From Bradyrhizobium manausense (GTDB lineage: Bacteria > Pseudomonadota > Alphaproteobacteria > Rhizobiales > Xanthobacteraceae): a stretch of DNA of 64,000 nt. The notes below the pieces were generated by a model, which searched no databases, was not told where the DNA came from, and was given only the letters and a program-made list of their open reading frames with translations. The stretch is from the NCBI RefSeq assembly GCF_018131105.1, contig NZ_JAFCJI010000001.1:248001-312000 (forward strand). Direction: 5' to 3'. Every line of letters starts with the position of its first letter. The stretch's first letter is position 1. Shown piece after piece: positions 7,184 to 14,765 of this stretch. Position numbers and translations under genes: made by a program.

Positions 7184-10100
7184 ATGTCAACTGTTACCAC
7201 TGCATCGAGCTTCTTGAACTCTCTCGGTATCAACACCAACGCAGGCAGTTATATCGACACATACACGAACTCCAGCTTGATCATCAGCAGTCTCGACTAT
7301 CTGGGCATCAGTCACGTTCGCGACTCCTACAGCGCATTCGGGCATGGAAATGCAGTCATCGACGCGCTTGCCAATGCGGGTGTCTCTTTCGATTTTCGCG
7401 TCAGCTATACCCTTCCCGCGGCGGGCAGCAGCGGGCTGGCCAGCTATGTCAGTGCTCTCGCGGAGTTCAAGACGGAACACCCGGGCCTTCTGTTGTCCAT
7501 CGAAGGCATCAACGAAGCCAATCTCAATTCCTTCTCCTACAACGGAATGACGTCGCTCGAAGGCGCAGCGGCATTTCAGGAGGCTCTCTACGCCGCTGTG
7601 AAGGCCAACGCCGTCCTCAGCGACGTCACCGTCGTCAACTTCAGTATCGGAAACCAGACCGATGCGATGAATGCGACGGTCAGCGACATGAGCGCCTATT
7701 CGGATGCGGCGAATGCACACGTCTATGTGCAGACCGGGGCGCTTGCCGACGGCCAGATCGAGCAAGACCTCGCTCTGGCGAAGGATATTTCGACAAACGA
7801 TCCGGTCATCGTGACCGAGACCGGCTATACGACATTGTCCAGCACCGCCGGAATCGGCGTCAATGAAGATGCGCAGGCGAAGCTTGTGCTCTCCAATCTG
7901 CTGTTGGCATATGAAAACGGATCTTCCGCCACATATCTTTACGAGCTGTTTGACTCGCCTTCCTCGGTCTCTCGTGGCGACAAGGAGGCCCACTTCGGTC
8001 TTTTCAATACTGACGGGACGCCGAAGGAAGCCGCCGTCGCAGTCCACAATCTGACGACCATTCTGAGTCACGGTGACGACGGCAGCGCTCATACCGGCGC
8101 GGATATCAGCTACTCGCTGTCCAATGCGCCCAGCTACACGCATACGATGCTGATGAACAAGTCCGGCGCCGTCAGCGACCTCGTGGTATGGGCCGACACG
8201 CTCAAATGGGACAATACCACTCAGACCGAAATCGATACGCCGCCAACGACCGTTACCGTTCAGTTCGGGCAGGTGGAAAGCGCCATATACGTCTATGACC
8301 CGCTGAAGGGGACGGCGCCGGTCGCGGTGTATTACAATACGAGCGCGATCCAGATCGATCTCAGCGATCGCCCGCTGGTCATCGAAGTCGGCGCGACCGC
8401 CGCTGCGGACGAAGGCACGACGACGGTGGACTCCGCTCTCACCATGACATCGGCCGACTTCGTCGCCCAGATGGACACTCTGGCGCGCGTCGCCGGACTC
8501 GAGAAGGTGACCTTGAGCGACTCGCATGTTCTGGCGGTCTCGTCGCCTGAAACCATGCGATATGTCATTTCCCATTATGGCGGTCTGCTCGCGAAGGTCG
8601 ACGGCGGCTATTCCTTCTCCATCACCTGGGGCGGAGCGGGCTGGACCCAGGAACAGGATTTCGACGCCAGCGGTACGCTTACCGAGACCACCGTTTGGGG
8701 TGTCAGCAGGAGTGGCGCCATTGTCTCGAAAAGCATCACACTGGCCGACGGGCGGGTCGACTATTATCACTACGGCGTTGCGGGCCAATCCTACACGTCG
8801 GATCACACCGCTTACGACACGAGCGGCAAGGTGACGCTGATCGAGCGCTTCCACGCCGACGGGAGCCATCAATACAAGGCCGCGTACAACACCGACGGTT
8901 CCAAGGTTTATGATTACTACAGCAGCACCGGTGCGTTAGCCACGGAAGTCGTGGTGACGTCCACCGGCACGGTCACGGCGACCTATGATACCGCGACCGG
9001 CGACAAGCTCCGGGTCTATACCAGCAATTCGGACGGCAGCGCCGACAACAAGGTCTATGCGAATGGCGCACTGATGAAGAACAACGTCCTTCACAAGGAC
9101 GGCTCGTCCGAGGTTTACGTCTACAACATCGCCGGGCAGTCCTACACCTCGACGCACCAGGTCGCCGACGCGAACGGCAAGGTGACGCTGGTCGAGCGCT
9201 TCCATGCCGACGGCAGCTATCAGTACAAGGTGGCCTACAACGCGGACGGCTCCAAGGTCTACGACTACTATTCGACCGCGGGCGCTCACAGCTCCGAAAT
9301 AGCCGTCACGTCGACCGCCACCGCGACAACGACCTATGACACGGCGACCGGCGACAGGGTGAACGTCTATACGGCCAATGCGGATGGAAGCGCCGACAAC
9401 AAGGCCTATGCCAACGGCGTGCTGATGAAGGACAACGTCCTGAACAAGGACGGCTCTTCCGAGGTCTATGTCTACAATGTTCCCGGGCAGTCCTACACCT
9501 CGATGCACCAGGTGGGCGACGCGAGCGGCAAGGTGACGCTGATCGAGCGCTTCCATGCCGACGGCAGCTATCAGTACAAGGTGGCCTATAACGCGGACGG
9601 TTCCAAAGTCTACGACTACTACACGACCACCGGCGTTCACAGCTCCGAAATAGCCGTTACGTCGACCGCCACCACGACAACGACCTACGACACGACGACG
9701 GGCAACAAGGTCAACGTTTATACGGCCAGTGCGGATGGCAGCGCCGACAACAAGGCCTATGCCAACGGCGTGCTGATGAAGGACAACGTTCTGAACAAGG
9801 ACGGCTCGTCAGAGGTCTATGTCTACAATATCGCCGGCCAGTCCTACACCTCGACGCACCAGATGGGTGACGCGAGGGGGGTGACGCTGATCGAGCGCTT
9901 CCATGACGACGGAAGCTATCAGTACAAGGCGGCCTATGGCGCGGACGGTTCCAAGGTCTACGACTACTACACGACCATGGGGGCTCACAGCTCCGAAATA
10001 GCCGTCACGTCGACCGGCACCACGACAACGACCTACGACACGACGACTGGTTACAAGCTCAGCGTTTATACAGCCAATGTGGATGGCAGTGCCGACAACA

Positions 10101-11149
10101 AGACCTATGCCGGCGACGTGCTGATGAAGGACAATGTCCTGCACAAGGACGGCTCGTCCGAGGTCTACACCTACAATATCACCGGCCAGTCCTATGCCTC
10201 GACGCATCAGGCCAACGACGCCAGCGGTAACGTCACGCTGGTCGAACGTTTCCACTCCGACGGCACTTACGATTACACGGCGGCCTACCACTCGGATGGT
10301 TCGAAGCTCTACGACTATTATACCAGCGCCGGCAAATTGAGCACGGAGGTCTCGGCCACCTCGACCGGTACGACCACCGCCACCTACGACACCCTGGCCG
10401 GCAACAAGTTGACCGAATATACGGCCAATTTGGACGGTAGTGCAGAGAACAAGTCCTACACGAACGGCGTGCTGGCAAAGGACAGCATCCTTCACAAGGA
10501 CGGCTCGTCGGACGTCTATGCCTATCAGATCACCGGCCAGTCATACACGTCGACGCATCAGACCAGTGACGCCGGCGGCAATGTCACGCTTGCCGAACGC
10601 TTCCATTCCGATGGCAGCTACGACTATCTCGAAAAGCACAATGCGGATGGCAGCAAGGAGATCTCCAACTACTCCAGCACTGGCGCGATCCTGAATCACA
10701 CGCTCATCAGTGCTGACGGCTCCCGTGCCGTGGACTACTACAGCCAGGATGGGACCGGTGATATCCGCACCGACACGACGGACGCCAGCAGCAATCTGAC
10801 GATGCGCGAATATACCCACACCAGCGGGGCGCACGAAGTCTACGCCTATGCCGACAATCTGAAGCTTGCTGGCGGCACGAGCGATGATACTTTCTACTTC
10901 CGCTCCACCAACGGCGCAACCGTCACCTATCAGGGCGGCAATGACACGGTCTACAGCTTCAACACCGGCAGCACTTCAGCCGGCACGGACAAGATCTCGG
11001 TCAGCTCAGCGCTTGCCGCAAGCTTCAACGATCTTCACATGGCCCAGCAGGGTTCGGATGTCCTGATCACGCTGGACAGCCACGATACGATGCTGATCAA
11101 GGCGGCCACGGTCGCGAGCCTTCACAGCGAATACTTCGTGTTTACGTAG
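7184..11149 (+). CDS. giant repeat-containing secreted protein with glycosidase-like N-terminus
   Basis: A 1321-residue protein with no signal peptide. Residues 1 to about 310 look like a (beta/alpha)8 glycoside hydrolase of clan A: SIEGINEAN puts the putative acid/base at Glu111 and VTETGY the putative nucleophile at Glu212. A linker with a beta-rich domain follows to about 530. Six copies of a 117-residue unit then start at residues 534, 651, 768, 885, 1001 and 1118. Each contains GQSYTS, an ERFHxDGSYxY block, DGSKVYDYY, and KDGSSEVYVYN. The last about 95 residues (SDDTFYF, GGNDTVYSF) resemble RTX-type calcium-binding ends of type I secretion substrates. No secretion genes are adjacent. It may act on an extracellular polysaccharide, but this is inference. 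Confidence 0.8.
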   Translation: MSTVTTASSFLNSLGINTNAGSYIDTYTNSSLIISSLDYLGISHVRDSYSAFGHGNAVIDALANAGVSFDFRVSYTLPAAGSSGLASYVSALAEFKTEHPGLLLSIEGINEANLNSFSYNGMTSLEGAAAFQEALYAAVKANAVLSDVTVVNFSIGNQTDAMNATVSDMSAYSDAANAHVYVQTGALADGQIEQDLALAKDISTNDPVIVTETGYTTLSSTAGIGVNEDAQAKLVLSNLLLAYENGSSATYLYELFDSPSSVSRGDKEAHFGLFNTDGTPKEAAVAVHNLTTILSHGDDGSAHTGADISYSLSNAPSYTHTMLMNKSGAVSDLVVWADTLKWDNTTQTEIDTPPTTVTVQFGQVESAIYVYDPLKGTAPVAVYYNTSAIQIDLSDRPLVIEVGATAAADEGTTTVDSALTMTSADFVAQMDTLARVAGLEKVTLSDSHVLAVSSPETMRYVISHYGGLLAKVDGGYSFSITWGGAGWTQEQDFDASGTLTETTVWGVSRSGAIVSKSITLADGRVDYYHYGVAGQSYTSDHTAYDTSGKVTLIERFHADGSHQYKAAYNTDGSKVYDYYSSTGALATEVVVTSTGTVTATYDTATGDKLRVYTSNSDGSADNKVYANGALMKNNVLHKDGSSEVYVYNIAGQSYTSTHQVADANGKVTLVERFHADGSYQYKVAYNADGSKVYDYYSTAGAHSSEIAVTSTATATTTYDTATGDRVNVYTANADGSADNKAYANGVLMKDNVLNKDGSSEVYVYNVPGQSYTSMHQVGDASGKVTLIERFHADGSYQYKVAYNADGSKVYDYYTTTGVHSSEIAVTSTATTTTTYDTTTGNKVNVYTASADGSADNKAYANGVLMKDNVLNKDGSSEVYVYNIAGQSYTSTHQMGDARGVTLIERFHDDGSYQYKAAYGADGSKVYDYYTTMGAHSSEIAVTSTGTTTTTYDTTTGYKLSVYTANVDGSADNKTYAGDVLMKDNVLHKDGSSEVYTYNITGQSYASTHQANDASGNVTLVERFHSDGTYDYTAAYHSDGSKLYDYYTSAGKLSTEVSATSTGTTTATYDTLAGNKLTEYTANLDGSAENKSYTNGVLAKDSILHKDGSSDVYAYQITGQSYTSTHQTSDAGGNVTLAERFHSDGSYDYLEKHNADGSKEISNYSSTGAILNHTLISADGSRAVDYYSQDGTGDIRTDTTDASSNLTMREYTHTSGAHEVYAYADNLKLAGGTSDDTFYFRSTNGATVTYQGGNDTVYSFNTGSTSAGTDKISVSSALAASFNDLHMAQQGSDVLITLDSHDTMLIKAATVASLHSEYFVFT
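8783..10690 (+). repeat. 351-bp tandem repeats encoding six 117-residue units
   Basis: The DNA beginning with the GQSY codons recurs at 8783, 9134, 9485, 9836, 10184 and 10535. The spacing is 351 bases except for one unit of 348, which lost a codon at GDARGVTL. The middle copies (9134-10183) are nearly identical in DNA and the outer ones more diverged, as expected from unequal recombination. The sixth copy degenerates after about 10690. The unit resembles YD-repeat/RHS-like beta-hairpin repeats (DGSxxYxY), but the family match is not certain. Confidence 0.85.
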
Positions 11150-11171
11150 ACAAAACCAGCCTGGAAACAGC

Positions 11172-11224
11172 ACCGGCCGCCTCGCGCGAGATGAAGCTCG
11201 CCTGGGGCGGCCGGTCTTGCTTTT
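11172..11224 (+). terminator. probable rho-independent terminator of the giant gene
   Basis: ACCGGCCGCC (11172-11181) pairs perfectly with GGCGGCCGGT (11206-11215). The loop can fold further through GCGAG/CTCGC. CTTGCTTTTGCT follows, a weak T-rich tract. It lies 22 bases after the stop of the 1321-residue gene. Confidence 0.6.
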
Positions 11225-11295
11225 GCTGCACGCTCGCCATTGGTATGGCAGGGCGGGCGGCGGATCACTTCGCCACCGCCGATTCGTCGAGCCGG

Positions 11296-11520
11296 CTACT
11301 TCCGCAGCAATTCGCGCAATGCGGCGGTCGCCTCGGCGCAGCGGATGTCGTCGATCTCCCGCGACAGGCCGAGTGCGCTCGATTTCAGTTCATCGATCCT
11401 CCAGCTCTCGGGATGCTGGCTCTCGAGCTGGCTGAGCCGCTTGTTCAAATCGTCTAATCTGGACTGAAGCTGCCCGATGCTGGCGGCTCCCGTCACGTTC
11501 CAAACGCGCTGTGCACGCAT
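11296..11520 (-). CDS. 74-residue coiled-coil protein, unknown function
   Basis: A short, charged protein with a heptad-like helix (LQSRLDDLNKRLSQLESQ, residues 18-35) and the C-terminus TAALRELLRK. The start at MRAQRVWN was chosen because AGGGGAAC lies 6 bases upstream; an in-frame start eight codons earlier lacks this. A partial copy of the C-terminal end occurs at 6992-7028, on the other side of the giant secreted-protein gene. Function unknown. Confidence 0.6.
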   Translation of the reverse strand: MRAQRVWNVTGAASIGQLQSRLDDLNKRLSQLESQHPESWRIDELKSSALGLSREIDDIRCAEATAALRELLRK

Positions 11521-11715
11521 CGTCGTTCCCCTGACTTGTCTCACGGCGTTGTGAGCAGGGTTCGTGGCCGCAATGGGCGTTTCTTTTGTCCGGTCTTAGA
11601 TTGTCCGGAACCGTTGCAGATCGGCAACGAAAGTTCCCTGGTCGGCGCTTGAGCGCGAAGGCGTGTCTGCGTCTACACGCTGGGTGTCTTGGAGCGAAAC
11701 TGTTGACTCATGCTC

Positions 11716-11795
11716 CGTCATTGCGAGCGCAGCGAAGCAATCCAGGATCTCACCCCGGAAAGACTCTGGATTGTTTCGCTGCGTTCGCAACGACG
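11716..11795. repeat. dispersed palindromic repeat, family 1 copy A
   Basis: CGTCATTGCGAGCGCAGCGA opens the element, and an imperfect inverted copy (ctggattgtttcgctgcgttcgcaacgacg) closes it. A second copy sits at 52120-52205 with the same left arm. Such intergenic hairpin elements are common in Bradyrhizobium and Rhodopseudomonas genomes; they may act as transcript ends. Confidence 0.75.
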
Positions 11796-11895
11796 CCGGG
11801 GAAAGAGCCCGGCGCCAAACTCCGCGCTCGTGCCCCGGACGCAGCGCGTCCGGGACAAGAGGATGAGTCCCAATCACAACCACGTGTCTTTATTT

Positions 11896-11911
11896 GGGAA
11901 TGATCATTCCC
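11896..11911. promoter_or_regulatory. TetR operator-like palindrome at the regulator's own promoter
   Basis: GGGAATGATCATTCCC is a perfect 16-base palindrome 12 bases before the chosen TetR start. A -10-like TATTAT follows directly (11912-11917). A related site, GGAAATGAACGTTTCC, precedes the MFS gene, so both fit GGRAATGAWCRTTYCC. This pattern strongly suggests autoregulation and control of the exporter by the TetR protein. Confidence 0.7.
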
Positions 11912-11923
11912 TATTATGCCGCA

Positions 11924-12544
11924 ATGCAAAAAGCCGTCCGAAAATCCGAGCCGTCGGCCCACCCGCCCGGGCGTCCCCGGGAGTTTGACATGGATACCGC
12001 GCTGGACGGCGCGATCCGCGTGTTTTGCGAGCGCGGCTATCATGCCACCTCGATCGGAGAGCTCACGGCGGCCATGCGGCTTGCTACCGGCAGCGTCTAC
12101 AAGGCGTTTCGCGACAAGCACGCTGTCTTCCTCGCCGCGTTCGAGCGCTACGTCGCGGTCCGCGGGGAGCAGACCCGCAGCGCGGCCGCGCGCGGCGCGA
12201 ACGGCCGCGAGCGGGTGAGCCATGTGCTCCAGTCTTATGTCGAGCACTCCCAGGGCAGCGAGGGGCGGCGCGGCTGCATCGTGGTCGGCAGCGCGGTCGA
12301 GTTGTCGGCGGTCGATCCGGTGATGCGTGCGCGCGTCACCGCGCAGCTCAAGACCAATGAAGCCTTCATTGCAGGCCTCATTCGCGAAGGGCAGGCCGAT
12401 CGCTCGATTCCGGACCATGTCGAGGCCGACGACACCGCCCGGCTGATGATTTGCATGACGCAAGGCCTGCGCGTCGTCGGCAAGGCACGCCTGCCGCTGG
12501 ACGGCGAGCGCCTGGTCGGCGTCGCGATGAAGCTGCTCGCTTGA
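11924..12544 (+). CDS. TetR/AcrR-family transcriptional regulator
   Basis: A 206-residue TetR-type repressor. The helix-turn-helix lies within residues 18-65 (GRPREFDMDTALDGA, then TSIGELTAAMRLATGSVYKAF). The C-terminal ligand domain starts near 75 and contains the SEGRRGCIVVGSAVELS segment typical of the CGCIVG-type subfamily. I start it at MQKAVRKSEPS because an earlier in-frame TTG/ATG would overlap the 16-base palindrome. The -10-like TATTAT ends only 6 bases before this ATG, so the transcript may be nearly leaderless. It is followed 71 bases later by an MFS exporter that is its likely target. Confidence 0.88.
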   Translation: MQKAVRKSEPSAHPPGRPREFDMDTALDGAIRVFCERGYHATSIGELTAAMRLATGSVYKAFRDKHAVFLAAFERYVAVRGEQTRSAAARGANGRERVSHVLQSYVEHSQGSEGRRGCIVVGSAVELSAVDPVMRARVTAQLKTNEAFIAGLIREGQADRSIPDHVEADDTARLMICMTQGLRVVGKARLPLDGERLVGVAMKLLA

Positions 12545-12559
12545 ATTCTTGCCGGATTA

Positions 12560-12575
12560 GGAAATGAACGTTTCC
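12560..12575. promoter_or_regulatory. second TetR-type operator upstream of the MFS gene
   Basis: GGAAATGAACGTTTCC is an imperfect palindrome of the same form as the perfect one at 11896-11911. It ends 40 bases before the MFS start, and TATACG follows it directly as a possible -10 box. Confidence 0.6.
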
Positions 12576-12615
12576 TATACGTGGAAACGTCGAAAAAGGT
12601 GTCGGAGAGTTTGGA

Positions 12616-13809
12616 ATGACCATGAATGCCACCATCGAGACCGCGCCCGAGACGGATGCGGTGTCGCAACGCCTAACTTTCGTGCTTGCCGCGGCCTGTG
12701 GCATGGTCGCTGCCAACATCTACTATGCCCAGCCGCTGATCGCCCCGATCAGCGCCGCGCTCGGCCTGTCGCACGCTGCTGCGGGCCTGATCGTGACGAT
12801 GACGCAGATCGGCTACGGCACGGGATTGCTGTTCATCGTGCCGCTCGGCGATCTCGTCGAGAACCGCACGCTGATCTGCACCGTCATCACGCTCGGAGCG
12901 GCGTCGCTGCTTGCCGCCGCCTTTGCCACCCATGCGATGCCGTTCCTGATTGCGGCGCTGTTCATCGGTCTCGGCTCGGTTGCGGTGCAGATCATCATTC
13001 CCTACGCCGCTCATCTCGCGCCGGAAGCCGTTCGTGGCCGCGTGGTCGGCAACGTCTCGACCGGATTGATGCTCGGCATCATGCTGGCGCGCCCGGTCTC
13101 GAGCTTCGTTACCGCGGCATTGTCGTGGCACGCGGTGTTCTTCTGCTCGGCGGCCTTGATGATCGCGCTTGCGATCGTGCTTCGCATCACGCTGCCGAAG
13201 CGCAAGCCGGTTGTGCGGATGCATTACGGCACGCTTCTGTTGTCGATGCCGCATCTGGTGCGCACGACGCCGCTGTTGCGTCGGCGCGCGCTCTACCAGG
13301 CCGGCCTGTTCGGCGCCTTTACCCTGTTCTGGACGGTGGTGCCGCTCCAACTGGCGAGCGAATTCGGCTTCACCCAGCGCGGCATTGCGCTATTTGCGCT
13401 CGCCGGCGTCTCCGGCGTGTTCGCGGCGCCGATCGCAGGCCGGCTCGCCGACAGCGGCCACAGCCGAATCGCCACGATCGCCGCGATGCTGTTCGTTGCG
13501 CTGGGTTTCCTGGCGACGCATGTCGGCGCAGCCGGATCGGCGATCAACCTCGCCTGCCTCGTCGTGGCGGCGATCGCCATCGATTTTGGCGTGCAGGGCA
13601 ACGTCGTGCTGGGCTTTCGTGCCATCTTCGTGCTCGGGCATGAGCATCGCAGCCGCCTCAATGGGCTCTATATGGCGACATTCTTCGCGGCCGGCGCAGC
13701 CGGATCAGGGCTCGGAGCCTGGGCGTTCGCGCAAGGCGGCTGGACGCTGGCCTCGGCCATTGGCCTTGCGCTGCCCGTCGCCAGCCTGCTCTACGCGGTG
13801 ACCGAATAG
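12616..13809 (+). CDS. MFS transporter
   Basis: A 397-residue major facilitator protein with about 12 hydrophobic segments. The first loop motif is YYAQPLIAPISAALGLS, and the GDLVENRTL sequence after helix 2 is the MFS loop 2-3 motif (here GDLVENR). Resemblance is to the YnfM/arabinose-efflux-like (DHA1) group. GGAGAG lies 6 bases before the ATG. Regulation by the upstream TetR repressor is suggested by the shared operator. It probably exports a toxic or signalling compound; the substrate is unknown. Confidence 0.85.
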   Translation: MTMNATIETAPETDAVSQRLTFVLAAACGMVAANIYYAQPLIAPISAALGLSHAAAGLIVTMTQIGYGTGLLFIVPLGDLVENRTLICTVITLGAASLLAAAFATHAMPFLIAALFIGLGSVAVQIIIPYAAHLAPEAVRGRVVGNVSTGLMLGIMLARPVSSFVTAALSWHAVFFCSAALMIALAIVLRITLPKRKPVVRMHYGTLLLSMPHLVRTTPLLRRRALYQAGLFGAFTLFWTVVPLQLASEFGFTQRGIALFALAGVSGVFAAPIAGRLADSGHSRIATIAAMLFVALGFLATHVGAAGSAINLACLVVAAIAIDFGVQGNVVLGFRAIFVLGHEHRSRLNGLYMATFFAAGAAGSGLGAWAFAQGGWTLASAIGLALPVASLLYAVTE

Positions 13810-13837
13810 CGGTACAATTGTGTGCCTGCCGTTTACC

Positions 13838-13857
13838 AAGCCCCCGATCGGGGGGCC
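13838..13857 (+). terminator. GC-rich hairpin after the MFS gene
   Basis: AGCCCCCGATCGGGGGGCC forms a tight hairpin 30 bases after the MFS stop. There is no T-run, so termination here would be inefficient or Rho-assisted. Confidence 0.4.
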
Positions 13858-13947
13858 CTGAGCGGGCAATTTCCGGCTCGCGAATTCCCTGCAGCTGTAG
13901 TACTTTGGTCGCAAGCGGCCTGATTAATGGCGGCAGGGGGAGGCCTT

Positions 13948-14367
13948 ATGAGGCGTGCGGAACTGTATGGCGTACCGCGAGTACGGCCATGGTCGTGGCA
14001 GGCATTTCTGCTCGGATTTGTCGTGGTTGCGGCGTCGGCTGCGCTTGAGGGCGTCTGCATCGCACTTGGCGTAAAGTTCTATTTCGCGGCGTTCCTGCCC
14101 AGCCTGTTCGTGCTCGGCATTGTCGCGGGCGCGCCCGCGGCGGTGTTCGCCGCATTGCTCACCGTGCCGCTGGTGTGGTGGGCGTTCATGCCGCCCGTCT
14201 TCGAGTTCATGCCGCTGTCGAGCGCCGGCGCGGATTCGATCAATTTGTTCTGCCTGTTCGCTGTGCTTTTGATCGGCCTTGCCGATCTCTGCCGCGCGAG
14301 CATGATCATCAACAGAAGCAGTGGATTGAAATCGTCGGGCGAGAGCGCGGCAACGAATTCGCAATGA
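13948..14367 (+). CDS. 139-residue membrane protein, DUF4118-like
   Basis: A small inner-membrane protein with about three hydrophobic segments (roughly 18-42, 46-76 and 98-115). The segment FYFAAFLPSLFVLGIVAGAP with VWWAFMPP resembles the membrane part of DUF4118 sensor kinases, but no kinase domain is present. The internal ATG at 13948 was chosen because AGGGGGAGG lies just before it. Function unknown; it could be a stand-alone sensing module. Confidence 0.6.
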   Translation: MRRAELYGVPRVRPWSWQAFLLGFVVVAASAALEGVCIALGVKFYFAAFLPSLFVLGIVAGAPAAVFAALLTVPLVWWAFMPPVFEFMPLSSAGADSINLFCLFAVLLIGLADLCRASMIINRSSGLKSSGESAATNSQ

Positions 14368-14505
14368 ACGGGTGCGGGCGCGGACAGGGCGCGTTGCGCT
14401 TGTGCAACAGTCCGGCAACCATCCGCGCGGCTGGCTCGCGCCGCTAACTTTTCAAAAAAGATTTGGCTGCAGTTTCTCCCGCGGGAATACGAGGGAGTTT
14501 TCGTC

Positions 14506-14703
14506 ATGAACGGACACGCCATTTTTGAGAACGTGCGCCGCTACCGGGGCATCGCGTCGCTCTATCGCCAGACTGCGGCGTTTCGGCCGAGCCAGCGCTG
14601 GTCGCTGCTGGAGCAGGCCGGCGAATGGGAAGCCCGTGCGCTGTCGGAGCTGGAAGCCTATTTCGCTGCGCCCACGGACTCCGCGGCGCCGATCGCTGCC
14701 TGA
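14506..14703 (+). CDS. 65-residue protein, paralogue of the gene at 30736
   Basis: Residues 9-40 (ENVRRYRGIASLYRQTAAF onward) align closely with the 70-residue product at 30736-30948 (ENVRRYRALASLCRQQAAY). Both continue with W-S/Q-LLEQA/GQAE and an acidic helical C-terminus. The pair is a small soluble helical family of unknown function; the shared RYRxxASLxRQ core suggests a conserved fold. GAGGGAG lies upstream of the start. Confidence 0.65.
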   Translation: MNGHAIFENVRRYRGIASLYRQTAAFRPSQRWSLLEQAGEWEARALSELEAYFAAPTDSAAPIAA

Positions 14704-14719
14704 GCGTTAACCATCAGAC

Positions 14720-14754
14720 AGCGAACGTCAGCGAAGGGATCGCCGACGTTCGCT
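14720..14754. terminator. bidirectional hairpin between convergent genes
   Basis: AGCGAACGTC (14720-14729) pairs perfectly with GACGTTCGCT (14745-14754), with possible extra GCGA/TCGC pairing in the loop. It sits between the convergent 65-residue gene and the TonB-dependent receptor, so it may stop transcription from both sides. Confidence 0.55.
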
Positions 14755-14765
14755 GCGATACGAGA

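Larger units (their letters stand above)
11521..11923. other. 403-base intergenic region with palindromic repeat and operator
   Basis: This region holds no supported gene. It contains a dispersed inverted repeat (11716-11795), a further GC-rich palindrome near 11823-11855 (CCCCGGACGC / GCGTCCGGG), and the TetR operator-like palindrome at 11896-11911. Confidence 0.6.

Noticed and set aside
7187..8872. A 561-codon minus-strand frame opposite the giant secreted-protein gene
   Set aside because: No domain and no ribosome-binding site; the plus strand has ordered repeats and domain motifs.
8783..10690. Possible CRISPR-like array because of regular repeats
   Set aside because: The repeats are 351 bases long, coding and in frame, without short spacers.
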